DNA from: Aeribacillus composti
Lineage (GTDB): Bacteria; Bacillota; Bacilli; Bacillales; Aeribacillaceae
Direction of reading: 5' to 3'
DNA: 51,717 nucleotides
NCBI RefSeq assembly: GCF_007827555.1
Contig: NZ_VISS01000005.1
Location: forward strand, 1-51,717
Under the pieces are notes generated by a model that worked only from the letters and a program-made list of their open reading frames with translations, had not been told where the DNA came from and ran no database searches. The translations under genes and the position numbers were made by a program. This document shows positions 7,929 to 18,327 of the stretch, piece by piece (the stretch's first letter is position 1; each line of letters begins with the position of its first letter).

Positions 7929-9974
7929 ATGTTCATTAAATTAACAGTTTACAAAAAGAACGGTCTTCATGTCCGGATGGCAGCAGCTTTTATTTCGCTG
8001 CTTCAAAATCTCATACAAAATAAAGAGATATTAAAAAAGACGTACGTTCTCTATCAGGATAAAAAAGTTCAAGTGAATAATCTATTATCTTTAGTGTCCT
8101 TAAAGATTGGACAAGGAGAGGAATTTATCCTGCATTTTGAAGAAAAAATAGACGATCAAATCGTCCAGCAGATAAAAGATTTTTTTGAACAAACGGATCT
8201 TGAAGATTCCCAGCAAGCAGAAACAGATCGACTTCTCATGGAAAATTCCATTACCCTTCATGAGGCCATATCTGCTTTACCGAATGGAATCGTCGTTGTG
8301 AATAGCGACAATATCATCACTTATGTCAATGCAGCTGCAGCAAAACTTTTGGAAAAAGATCCTCATGAGCTTATCAATCAACGCGCTGACGAAGTGATTC
8401 CCCATTCAAGATTGCATGAAGTACTGAAGACAGGAAAAATGGAATTATCCAAAAAGCAAGAAATCAACCATCATACATTGTTAACAACCCGTTCGCCAAT
8501 TATTTTTAATGGAAAAACGATTGGGGCTGTTGCTATTTTTCAAGATATATCTACCATTGAGAAAATCAGTAAAGAATTGAATGAAGTAAAAGAGCTGCAG
8601 CAGCGATTAAATCTTGTTTTAAAATCTGTCTCAGATTTAATCGGATTAACAGATAAAAATGGAAATTTTATATACAAAAATGATGAAATGGATGTTTTGT
8701 TAAAAAAATTAAACAGTGTCCCAAACATTCAATCAATAATCGGCCAACACGAGTGGGAAAATATTAAAAGCACTCAAAATCAGATTATGAAACTAATTCA
8801 AGTAAACCAACAATCTAGTTATATTACAAAAATAAATCCTATTTTCGTTGACGATGAATTTCGCGGAACAGTCGCCACCATGACTCCTTTCGATGATATT
8901 AAAAAGCTCCTCGAAAAAATTGATCTAATGGAGCAAAGAACAAAATATTTGGAAATGGAGCTGTCCAAACATCAAGGATTTGATGAGGCATTTCATAAGA
9001 TTATAGGAAACAGCGAGACATTAAAAGATTCCTTAACAATCGCCGCAAAGGTTGCAAAAACAAATTCGACAGTGATTATTACAGGAGAAAGCGGAACAGG
9101 GAAAGAACTTGTTGCTAAGGCTATTCATGAAGCAAGCGACAGAAAGAATAACCTATTTATTCGAGTGAATTGTGCAGCCATCCCTCCTCAATTAATGGAA
9201 AGCGAATTATTTGGTTATGAAAAGGGAGCCTTTACAGGAGCGTATAAAACACATCGAGGAAAATTTGAACTCGCTAATAAAGGTACGATTTTTTTAGATG
9301 AAATCGGTGATTTAAGTTTGGATTTGCAAGCAAAAATTTTACGTGTGCTGCAGGAAAGGGAAGTGGAAAGAATTGGCGGATATGCGCCCATTCAGCTTGA
9401 TGTTAGGGTAATTGCCGCGACTCACCGTGATCTCAAAAAAATGGTAGATGAGGGCAGTTTTCGCGAGGATCTTTATTATCGGTTGAATGTTGTCCCAATT
9501 CATCTGCCGCCTTTAAGGGCAAGAAAAGAAGATATTCCCCTTTTGGTGGAGGCGTTTCGAAAACAATTGAATGCTAGATTGGGAAAAAATATCAAAGGGT
9601 ATGAAAAAGGATTTATGGAAGCATTGTGCAGTTACCATTGGCCAGGAAATATTAGAGAATTACAAAATGTAATTGAACGGTTATTTAATCTCGCAGATGA
9701 AGAAATTTTGCGATGCAAGGATTTACCTTACTACATCTCGAACCCTCAATGTCAAGAAAATAAAAAAATAATGCAGAAACAGAGTATCAATTTTGGCAAC
9801 GAAGTGCTGACCTTCAAAGAATATGAAAAACAAATTTTTTCGTTTGCTTGTCAATATTACCCAAGCTATAACCAATTAGCGAAAGCGCTTGGGATCACTC
9901 ATAAAACGGCAGCTAAAAAAATAAGAGAATATGGATTGGAGCATTTAGTTGGGAAAAAGTATCAAATGGATTGA
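7929..9974 (+). CDS. sigma-54-dependent activator with N-terminal HPr-like domain
   Basis: A bacterial enhancer-binding protein of 681 aa that should open sigma-54 promoters, most likely that of dhaK just downstream. The start is ATG 7929 with AAGGAGGGG 5 nt before it. Domains in order: an HPr-like domain (1-90) with NGLHVRM and His14 where HPr has His15, but Asn51 in place of the regulatory Ser46; a PAS domain (about 105-220); a second PAS-like segment (about 230-335); an AAA+ domain with Walker A GESGTGKE (386-393), sigma-54 loop GAFTGA (about 433) and Walker B FLDEIGD (about 455); and a Fis-type helix-turn-helix at the C-terminus (about 650-672). It plays the part of E. coli DhaR but has a different input domain. 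A phosphorylation-dependent PTS input is inferred. Confidence 0.93.
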   Translation: MFIKLTVYKKNGLHVRMAAAFISLLQNLIQNKEILKKTYVLYQDKKVQVNNLLSLVSLKIGQGEEFILHFEEKIDDQIVQQIKDFFEQTDLEDSQQAETDRLLMENSITLHEAISALPNGIVVVNSDNIITYVNAAAAKLLEKDPHELINQRADEVIPHSRLHEVLKTGKMELSKKQEINHHTLLTTRSPIIFNGKTIGAVAIFQDISTIEKISKELNEVKELQQRLNLVLKSVSDLIGLTDKNGNFIYKNDEMDVLLKKLNSVPNIQSIIGQHEWENIKSTQNQIMKLIQVNQQSSYITKINPIFVDDEFRGTVATMTPFDDIKKLLEKIDLMEQRTKYLEMELSKHQGFDEAFHKIIGNSETLKDSLTIAAKVAKTNSTVIITGESGTGKELVAKAIHEASDRKNNLFIRVNCAAIPPQLMESELFGYEKGAFTGAYKTHRGKFELANKGTIFLDEIGDLSLDLQAKILRVLQEREVERIGGYAPIQLDVRVIAATHRDLKKMVDEGSFREDLYYRLNVVPIHLPPLRARKEDIPLLVEAFRKQLNARLGKNIKGYEKGFMEALCSYHWPGNIRELQNVIERLFNLADEEILRCKDLPYYISNPQCQENKKIMQKQSINFGNEVLTFKEYEKQIFSFACQYYPSYNQLAKALGITHKTAAKKIREYGLEHLVGKKYQMD

Positions 9975-10006
9975 TATTTTTTCCCGATGAACTCGGCACA
10001 AAAATA

Positions 10007-10033
10007 TGAAAACGCATCCGTAAAGCGCTTTCG
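10007..10033. promoter_or_regulatory. cre-like and palindromic sites upstream of dhaK
   Basis: TGAAAACGCATCCG (10007-10020) fits the cre consensus with two deviations. It is followed by the perfect palindrome AAAGCGCTTT (10023-10032). They lie just 5' of the sigma-54 promoter, so they may bind CcpA, or be the enhancer sites of the activator encoded upstream. Confidence 0.5.
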
Positions 10034-10037
10034 TTGT

Positions 10038-10053
10038 TGGCATCATTTTTGCA
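10038..10053 (+). promoter_or_regulatory. sigma-54 (-24/-12) promoter of the dha operon
   Basis: TGGCATCATTTTTGCA has the invariant GG and GC exactly 10 bp apart and fits TGGCAY-N5-TTGCA. It lies 37 bp before the dhaK start and right behind the gene of a sigma-54 activator. Confidence 0.88.
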
Positions 10054-10089
10054 TTAATAAAAAGTGCAAAGTTAAGAGGAGGTATGTCT

Positions 10090-11085
10090 ATGAAAAAATT
10101 AATCAATGATCCTAATCAAGTAGTTGAAGACATGTTAGCAGGGATGGTGGCGGCTCATTCTAATCGAATGAAGAGATTGCCAAATACAAACGTAATCGTA
10201 AGAAAAGAAGCGCCTATTCAAGGAAAAGTTGGCTTGGTTAGCGGCGGAGGAAGCGGTCATGAGCCTTCACATGCTGGTTATGTAGGTAAAGGAATGCTAG
10301 ACGGAGCGGTATGCGGAGAAGTGTTCACTTCCCCAACCCCAGATCAAATTTTTGAGGCGATTCAAGCGGTTGATAGCGGAAATGGGGTGTTATTGATTAT
10401 TAAAAATTACACTGGCGACATTATGAATTTTGAAATGGCTGCCGAAATGGCTGAAGCAGAAGGAATCAACGTAGCAAAAGTGGTTGTGAATGATGATGTA
10501 GCTGTGGAGGATAGTACATATACGACTGGCCGGCGGGGAATAGCAGGTACGGTTTTCGTTCATAAAATTGCCGGTGCATTAGCGGAAAAGGGTGCAACGC
10601 TAAAAGAAGTAGAAGCAGTAGCTAAGAAAGTTGTGGAAAATGTTCGGTCAATGGGAATGGCCTTAACTCCATGCACTGTTCCAGCAGCAGGAAAACCTGG
10701 CTTCGAGCTCGGAGAAAATGAAATCGAAATTGGAATGGGGATCCACGGAGAACCTGGCATTGAAAAAACACAAATCCAGCCAGCGGATGAAATCGCACAA
10801 ATACTTCTTGAAAAAATTTTAGATGACTTAAAACTTGAGGAAAACGACAAGGTTGCGGTCATGATCAACGGTCTAGGTGCAACACCATTAATGGAATTAT
10901 ATATTATGAACAAAAAAGTCTCTGAGGTCCTAAAGGATAAGAACATTTATATACATGAAACGTTTGTTGGTGAATTTATGACATCGCTTGAAATGGCTGG
11001 CTGCTCTATTTCGTTATTAAAATTAGACGATCAACTCATTGAGTTGTTAGACGCACAAGCGGATACAATCGCATTCAAAAAATAG
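10090..11085 (+). CDS. dhaK: PTS-dependent dihydroxyacetone kinase, substrate-binding subunit DhaK
   Basis: DhaK binds dihydroxyacetone covalently as a hemiaminal and presents it to DhaL-ADP for phosphorylation to dihydroxyacetone phosphate. The 331-aa protein shows the N-terminal SGGGSGHEPSHAGYVG segment and the substrate-linking His in GIHGEPG (His219). The start is ATG 10090, which has AGGAGG 7 nt before it; the ATG at 10084 is too close. It is the first gene of dhaK-dhaL-dhaM-HPr, transcribed from a sigma-54 promoter. The neighbouring glycerol genes suggest the dihydroxyacetone comes from glycerol oxidation or from outside the cell. Confidence 0.97.
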   Translation: MKKLINDPNQVVEDMLAGMVAAHSNRMKRLPNTNVIVRKEAPIQGKVGLVSGGGSGHEPSHAGYVGKGMLDGAVCGEVFTSPTPDQIFEAIQAVDSGNGVLLIIKNYTGDIMNFEMAAEMAEAEGINVAKVVVNDDVAVEDSTYTTGRRGIAGTVFVHKIAGALAEKGATLKEVEAVAKKVVENVRSMGMALTPCTVPAAGKPGFELGENEIEIGMGIHGEPGIEKTQIQPADEIAQILLEKILDDLKLEENDKVAVMINGLGATPLMELYIMNKKVSEVLKDKNIYIHETFVGEFMTSLEMAGCSISLLKLDDQLIELLDAQADTIAFKK

Positions 11086-11139
11086 CAATCTCGCTTTCTT
11101 GCAGTCTGTCTATAGAAGGAATATGAGGAGAGATGATCA

Positions 11140-11769
11140 ATGACATTTGACGTTGAACAGGCTAAAAAATGGATCATAACTTTTAACGATAAAATTCAGG
11201 AAAATAAGGAGTATTTAACGGAGCTGGATCAAGCAATTGGCGATGGAGACCATGGATTAAATATGGCACGGGGATTTCAGGAAACCGTCAAGAAAATTAC
11301 AGAAGGCAAATATGATGATCTTGGTTCTTTGTTTAAAGATGTTGGCATGACTTTAATTGCTAAAGTAGGCGGAGCTTCAGGTCCGTTATATGGAACAGCT
11401 TTCATGAAAGCTTCTCTTGCTTTAAAGGGTAAAAAAGAAGTTGATATAAAGGCTTTAGTTGAGGCATTAGCAGCATCATTGGATGGGTTAAAAGTTAGGG
11501 GAAAGGCACAAGTAGGAGATAAAACGATGATCGATGTTTGGGAGCCTGTCATTGAGTATATGAAAAATCGTGAAACGATTCATTCTAAAGAGCTTACTGA
11601 TTTATCTAAAGAGAAAATGGACGGCACAAAAGAGCTTGAGGCAAAGAAAGGCCGTGCGGCTTATTTAGGAAAGCGTTCTATTGGTCATATTGATCCTGGG
11701 GCAGCTTCATCGTATTTATTGTTTGCTTCCTTAGCTGAATTGTTCGAAGAAGGAGAGGTGGCCCAATGA
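11140..11769 (+). CDS. dhaL: dihydroxyacetone kinase, ADP-binding subunit DhaL
   Basis: DhaL carries a permanently bound ADP that is rephosphorylated by DhaM and passes the phosphate to dihydroxyacetone on DhaK. The protein has 209 aa, the standard size. The magnesium/ADP site is seen in DQAIGDGDHG (Asp30, Asp35, Asp37) and in GDKTMIDVW; GASGPLYGTAF follows the family. A GAGGAG lies before the ATG. The stop overlaps the dhaM start by 4 nt (ATGA), so the two are translationally coupled. Confidence 0.97.
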   Translation: MTFDVEQAKKWIITFNDKIQENKEYLTELDQAIGDGDHGLNMARGFQETVKKITEGKYDDLGSLFKDVGMTLIAKVGGASGPLYGTAFMKASLALKGKKEVDIKALVEALAASLDGLKVRGKAQVGDKTMIDVWEPVIEYMKNRETIHSKELTDLSKEKMDGTKELEAKKGRAAYLGKRSIGHIDPGAASSYLLFASLAELFEEGEVAQ

Positions 11770-12158
11770 AATATGTAAGTCTTGTCTTAATTTCACACAG
11801 CTATGAAATTGTAAGCGGCCTAAAAAAGCTTCTGAATCAAGTTCAACCTGAAGTATCTGTAGCCATCGCTGGAGGGGTTGAAGGCGATATCGGAACAAAT
11901 GCATTAGACATTAAGGAAGCAATTGAATCAGTCTATTCTGAGAAAGGCGTTGTCGTTTTGTTTGATTTAGGGAGTGCACTCATTAATGCTGAAATGGCTA
12001 TTGAGATGCTAGAGAACAATGAAAACATTATAATAGCCGATGCTCCTCTCGTAGAAGGAGCTTATGCAGCGGTCGTTGAGGCTGGTTTGGGAAGCTCGAT
12101 TGAAGAGGTCGTTCGAGCTGGCGAGAGTGCAAAGGAACTTGTCAAAATCAATGACTAG
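11766..12158 (+). CDS. dhaM: dihydroxyacetone kinase phosphotransfer protein DhaM (EIIA-like)
   Basis: DhaM takes phosphate from HPr and donates it to the ADP of DhaL. This form is the single-domain kind of 130 aa (mannose-type EIIA fold), without the HPr and EI-like domains fused in E. coli DhaM. The phosphorylated residue is His11 in LISHSYEIV; GGVEGDIGTN and the FDLGSA segment are typical. The HPr needed is supplied by the next gene. The start overlaps the dhaL stop. Confidence 0.95.
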   Translation: MKYVSLVLISHSYEIVSGLKKLLNQVQPEVSVAIAGGVEGDIGTNALDIKEAIESVYSEKGVVVLFDLGSALINAEMAIEMLENNENIIIADAPLVEGAYAAVVEAGLGSSIEEVVRAGESAKELVKIND

Positions 12159-12182
12159 CGAGAAAAATTAGGAGTGAACTCA

Positions 12183-12446
12183 ATGATCGAAAAAGAGATT
12201 ACTGTGACCATTGAAAATGGTCTGCATGCCAGACCAGCAGCAGATTTTGTGAAAAAAGTAAACCAGTATAAAAGCAAGGTTGAGTTAATGATCGGCGACA
12301 GAAGGATTAACGCGAAAAGTATTCTTCAGCTTATGAGCGTTGCCATAATGGAGGGACAGACGATCAAAGTGATGACTGATGGAGAAGATGAGAAAGACGC
12401 ATTAGCGTTTATTGATTTTTTTCTCCAATCAGGTAAAGAATCGTAA
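12183..12446 (+). CDS. HPr-like phosphocarrier of the dihydroxyacetone kinase operon
   Basis: An 87-aa HPr paralogue with GLHARPA around the catalytic His15 and AKSILQLMS around Ser46, both at the canonical numbers, so it could be phosphorylated by EI and also by HPr kinase. The start is ATG 12183 with AGGAG 8 nt upstream; the in-frame GTG at 12174 lies inside the ribosome site. It is the last gene of the dha operon and probably feeds DhaM. It may also share partners with the HPr-like domain of the activator at 7929-9974. No ptsI is encoded in the window, so EI must come from elsewhere. Confidence 0.93.
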   Translation: MIEKEITVTIENGLHARPAADFVKKVNQYKSKVELMIGDRRINAKSILQLMSVAIMEGQTIKVMTDGEDEKDALAFIDFFLQSGKES

Positions 12447-12552
12447 TCAAGCCTTTGCTTTTGAATTGTTGCAAAAATTCATATTAGGTTCATGGGTCCC
12501 ATTTCCTAGAACTTACTTCAAAACAAATAATATCATAATTCAAAAAAAGTGA

Positions 12553-12581
12553 TTGACAACGCTTTCTTTTTGTAATAATCT
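12553..12581 (+). promoter_or_regulatory. glpFK promoter with overlapping cre
   Basis: -35 TTGACA (12553-12558) is followed by TAATAATCT (12573-12581) as the -10 region. The cre-like TGACAACGCTTTCT (12554-12567) has one deviation from consensus and overlaps the -35, so CcpA should block this promoter when sugar is plentiful. The layout copies that of the glpP promoter. Confidence 0.75.
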
Positions 12582-12614
12582 GAAATCAAGTTAATATTTG
12601 TGATGGAGAAATGG

Positions 12615-12680
12615 AGATCCACAGTAATTCCCTGTATGCAGCCTGCATACTAAGGGGGGAATTTGCTGCGGATCTTTTTT
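12615..12680 (+). promoter_or_regulatory. glpF leader terminator, GlpP antitermination target
   Basis: AGATCCACAGTAATTCCC pairs with GGGAATTTGCTGCGGATCT (mismatches inside) and is followed by TTTTT. A smaller hairpin GTATGCA/TGCATAC sits in the loop. The left arm shares GGAGATCCACA..AATTCCCT with the glpP leader. This is the switch by which GlpP turns on glpF and glpK. Confidence 0.85.
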
Positions 12681-12743
12681 ATTGACCAAAATTGTAGTCT
12701 TTTCGCAAGAGATAACAAATATATGAAAAAGGAGGAAACTTTG

Positions 12744-15096
<2,353 letters not shown>

Positions 15097-15105
15097 AGGT
15101 TCTCA

Positions 15106-15138
15106 GTCAATTGTTGAGGTGCACTTGATATGAAGTGC
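15106..15138. repeat. 33-bp element, intact copy
   Basis: The stretch matches 4602-4634 with four mismatches. The 3' part doubles as the glpFK terminator stem. Confidence 0.6.
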
Positions 15139-15147
15139 ACCTCTTTT
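15116..15147 (+). terminator. terminator of glpFK
   Basis: A perfect 11-bp stem GAGGTGCACTT/AAGTGCACCTC with loop GATATG is followed by TTTTAT, 20 nt after the glpK stop. Confidence 0.88.
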
Positions 15148-15374
15148 ATATGTATGGAAGGTAAATCAGTGAGCATTATTCCTTATTTCTGAGACGATCA
15201 AAGTTGCGGAAAAACCATAAAAAATTTTTTCTCGGTATAAGTTATTCATCTCAAAGTGTATTCAGCTTACTCTAACTTACGGATATAATTTTATATGAAG
15301 TATAGTATAGTTATTCTAAATTCTTTAGTATACTTCAATGAAAAAGGAATCCAAAGTTAGAAAGATGATATTTA

Positions 15375-15815
15375 ATGTTCAAATTGGTAAGAATGCTAAA
15401 ATTGCGAGATCTAGAATTGTTTCGTATAGATAATCAAGATAATGAAACTATCTGTATGCTGTTGATTTTAGATTACAGAAGACCAAGTGTTTTGGATGAT
15501 TTTCCAATTTTAAAGGAAATAGAGGATGAAAATTCATTTGAAGGCGCGGAGAATTATATCCACACTGTAATAATTTCAGAGGAAAAATTAGAAGAAAATA
15601 TTGTCGGTCGAATTATTGAAGTAATTGAAGGATTAGTGGAGCATAAGCCAAATTGTGACAATAACAATTCATTTTATATTAGTAAATTTCCTGATCATTT
15701 TGAGGCTGGTGCACATTTAATAGAATATATTAAACCTATTTTAAATAAGATGAATTTTGGAATTGATCTAACATATATCACTGATAAACATTTCAATTAT
15801 TTAACTCAAGAATAA
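15375..15815 (+). CDS. hypothetical protein, 146 aa
   Basis: I do not recognise the family. It is an acidic soluble protein without signal peptide or membrane helix, with short amphipathic segments (LILDYRRPS, HFEAGAHLIEYI). There is no clear ribosome site at ATG 15375; ATG 15393 is an alternative start, also weak. AT-rich codon use sets it apart from the glp genes before it, and it stands alone with no visible terminator. It may be a small acquired gene, for example an orphan immunity-like protein, but nothing proves it. Confidence 0.5.
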   Translation: MFKLVRMLKLRDLELFRIDNQDNETICMLLILDYRRPSVLDDFPILKEIEDENSFEGAENYIHTVIISEEKLEENIVGRIIEVIEGLVEHKPNCDNNNSFYISKFPDHFEAGAHLIEYIKPILNKMNFGIDLTYITDKHFNYLTQE

Positions 15816-15835
15816 TTTTTTCATTAAAAGTAAAA

Positions 15836-16018
15836 GCGGTATCAAAAATGGAGATCTACTTTTAACTTCTGCTGAACTCGGGGGAACGAAAGTAAGGAAT
15901 CCGGAGAAGCTAAAGGCAGAGCGATAACCCCGCCTTCTTGTACTAAAATTTAAGTTCGGCATTGGATGTATTAAGGATTCTAGCTGAATGTAGGAACCCC
16001 ATTTTGACACGATTCCGC
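15836..16018. repeat. possible MITE-like element with imperfect inverted ends
   Basis: The left end GCGGTATC..AAAAATGG and the inverse of the right end GCGGAATCGTGTCAAAATGG are similar with gaps. The 183-bp interior holds no gene. The element fills most of the gap 15816-16154. No target duplication could be confirmed. Confidence 0.3.
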
Positions 16019-16154
16019 ACTAGAAAATCTGATTAAGTATTTCTCAAAGTATCCCTTGTGAAATAGTTGAACATGAGAAAATAAATTTGATGGCTAAAAA
16101 AGGATAAAATATGTGGTAAAATAGTGAAAATTAAAAATTAGAGGAGCGTTGTTT

Positions 16155-16505
16155 GTGATAAATTATAATGGCCGCAAGTTTGTTTCAATTGAAAATACAG
16201 ATAATGGAGAAGTTTCTTCAGAAACGCTTTTTGAATATAAACAAGAAGGAAATATAATCTCAGCAACGTATAGCGGTGGAGAAATTATAAAAGGATTTTT
16301 AATTGGGATAGTAAAAGAAGATGGATGCTTAGAGTTTAGGTATAACCATGTGAATATCAAAAACGAGATTAGGGGCGGAAAATGTACTTCTACTCCAAAA
16401 ATCTTACCAGATGGGCGAATTAGACTGTATGAGAATTGGAAATGGCTCGATGATAAGGAAACGGAAGGAAATTCAATTATTGAAGAAGTTGTTGAAAATC
16501 ATTGA
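16155..16505 (+). CDS. conserved small protein (often mislabelled N-acetylglutamate synthase)
   Basis: This 116-aa soluble protein starts at GTG 16155, which has AGGAG 8 nt upstream. It contains [32 protein letters not shown] and a WKWLDD segment near the end. Bacillus genomes carry such proteins under the name N-acetylglutamate synthase, but the protein lacks a GNAT acetyltransferase fold, and the beta-rich pattern looks more like a small ligand-binding or lipocalin-like barrel. Its function is unknown. It stands alone between a repeat and a broken hydrolase gene. Confidence 0.75.
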   Translation: MINYNGRKFVSIENTDNGEVSSETLFEYKQEGNIISATYSGGEIIKGFLIGIVKEDGCLEFRYNHVNIKNEIRGGKCTSTPKILPDGRIRLYENWKWLDDKETEGNSIIEEVVENH

Positions 16506-16616
16506 TATATAAACTTGAGTTGAAAAATAAAGATTGCTGCGCTGCTGGTAGTATAGTGATGAAAAAGAAAAAAAAGAATTTAAAGTAGGTGCAACAGCTT
16601 TAGTGGAGGAGCAATA

Positions 16617-17285
16617 ATGATTAGCATACAAAAAGATTCGGATGCTGCAATTATCTTGTTCACGAAATTTATGGAATCAATCAACATATGAAACATGTTT
16701 GTCAATCATTATCTGAAATTCGACTTTGATGTCTTCTGTTCGAATATGTTAGAACAGGAAACTCCTTTTGATTATTCTCAAGAGGAAGATGCTTACTTTA
16801 ATTTTATGGAGAACATAGGTTTTACAAACGCTTTGGTCATAATTAAAAGTTTATTATCGGAGATTAAGGATGGATATAAAAACATATTTGTCGCCGGATT
16901 CAGTGCAGGAGCAACCGTTGCATGGCTATGTAGTGAAGAACGACTTGTTGATGGAATTATTGGGTATTATGGTTCCGTATTAGAAATTATATTGGAAATA
17001 TCGCCTCAATGCCCGGAATTGCTGTTCTTTCCAGAAGAAGAAAAATTGTTTAATGTTGATGAGTTAATTTTAGCTTTAGAAAACAAGCATAATGTTGAGG
17101 TTCATAAGTTGAATGGACAACATGGATTCAGCGATCCATTCTCTTTAAAATATAACGAAGCATCAGCAAAAAAAGCTTTTACCAGATGTTGTTTTTTCTT
17201 TTGGAAACATTTAGACGTATTAACTCCGATGGAAAAGCGGACTAACTTCTTTATCTGTGGTGAAGCTCCCTTCATGATTGACTAA
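16617..17285 (+). pseudogene. dienelactone hydrolase-like alpha/beta hydrolase, frameshifted
   Basis: Three frames must be joined to read the protein. 16617-16657 gives MISIQKDSDAAII. Then 16658-16726 in another phase gives VHEIYGINQHMKHVCQSLSE. From about 16717 the first phase returns with FDFDVFCSNMLEQE and continues to 17285. The nucleophile elbow GFSAG and the late GQHGFSDP with the catalytic His are intact, so the fold was a dienelactone hydrolase. The extreme C-terminus runs longer than expected (after FWKHLD). GGAGG lies before the ATG. Two compensating indels in a short stretch point to decay, or to sequencing errors. Confidence 0.75.
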
Positions 17286-17396
17286 TTGGCAGGCTAGCTG
17301 GAGAAGGCAAGGTTTAGTTTCAAAACAATGACGATATTTTTTCTGGTATGAATTTTGAAACAAACGCAGTAATCACATCGCCCAAGTGTGAAAAAA

Positions 17397-17440
17397 GTCG
17401 TCGACCTCCAATCGTGTAAAAATCCCTGGAGATCGACGAC
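17397..17440. promoter_or_regulatory. hairpin in the presumed CRISPR leader
   Basis: GTCGTCGACCTCC pairs with CTGGAGATCGACGAC around AATCGTGTAAAAATCC. Similar GTCGAC-type hairpins lie in front of CRISPR arrays of thermophilic Firmicutes. It sits about 120 bp before the first repeat, on the side opposite the degenerate repeat, as expected for a leader. Confidence 0.6.
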
Positions 17441-17561
17441 AGCTGTTTTTTGAAGGAAACAGCAGAATAATGGGTCATTGCTAAATTTTTCTATGTTCGT
17501 TATAATTAAAACCAACATCCGCCATTATTTAGAAAACATACTAACATCAACGTTTTTTGGG

Positions 17562-17785
17562 GTTTTTATCTTAACTATAAGGAATTGAAACTTGTATTTT
17601 TTCTTTCATTTTTCGATGTTTCAAAATCGTTTTTATCTTAACTATAAGGAATTGAAACTAAAGTTCAGCAATCGCCCTCACATTCACACTTACTTGTTTT
17701 TATCTTAACTATAAGGAATTGAAACGCCATATCTTGAAGCTTCAGTGCTCGCTTTTTGCGGTTTTTAAGTACAAGGAATCAAAAC
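17562..17785 (+). CRISPR. short CRISPR array, 3 intact repeats plus 1 degenerate, no cas genes
   Basis: Three identical 30-nt repeats lie at 17562-17591, 17629-17658 and 17696-17725; they start GTTTTTATCTTA and end AGGAATTGAAAC, the style of type I-B/III Firmicutes repeats. Spacers are 17592-17628 (37 nt), 17659-17695 (37 nt) and 17726-17760 (35 nt). A fourth, degenerate repeat (17761-17785, about 5 nt shorter) marks the trailer end, so the array reads rightward. No cas gene is in the window, so Cas proteins, if any, come from another locus. Confidence 0.96.
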
Positions 17786-18327
17786 TGATCGAGCATTAGT
17801 TCACTTGAAAGCGGAAGCAGCTGCACCCGCTCTGTGAGCAATAGTTTCTCAATTATAAAGATCAACGAATAAACATATGCAGTGCCATTTATTTTTGCCT
17901 CTTGCCTCTGTTGCATCACTTTTCTACCTATTAGCCCCGTAATGAATTTGGACACCCGATTTTATAATCGTATCTTATAAAAGGGGGAAGTCTTAAGACA
18001 GCCGATATCAATTCCTGTTTGCATACCATGCGGGCGTTTTTCAACTTAATTGCAAATTCCTTGTAAACACCCTTTCCTATCATTCATTCACAAATAAAAA
18101 CAGCTTTCCTAAATACATGATCCCTCCAAATTTGAAATACCTTTACTTCACGAAAATCAATCATATTCTTTAGCAGACAATAAATTTGGCGAACGATGAA
18201 TGGATAAGAGAAAAAGTTATTCAGAGAGATTTCAGGTGAAAGACAAAATAAAAGCTTGTAAGTATGAAAAGCAATGCCGTATGATAGCAATAAGTTAGGC
18301 ATTTTTTTCAATTTTTGGAGGTATTCT
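17786..18327. other. gene-free stretch after the CRISPR array
   Basis: I see no convincing coding frame, RNA gene or repeat here apart from the ribosome site GGAGG at 18317-18321 that serves the next gene. Confidence 0.5.

Noticed and set aside
10560-10946. Long antisense frame inside dhaK
   Set aside because: It is a shadow of the strong codon pattern of dhaK, without ribosome site or homology.
16155-16505. Taking the name N-acetylglutamate synthase for the 116-aa protein
   Set aside because: The protein has no acetyltransferase motif and is much too small; the name is a known carry-over.
17294-17518. Leftward frame across the CRISPR leader
   Set aside because: It covers the leader hairpin, has no ribosome site and no similarity to Cas proteins.
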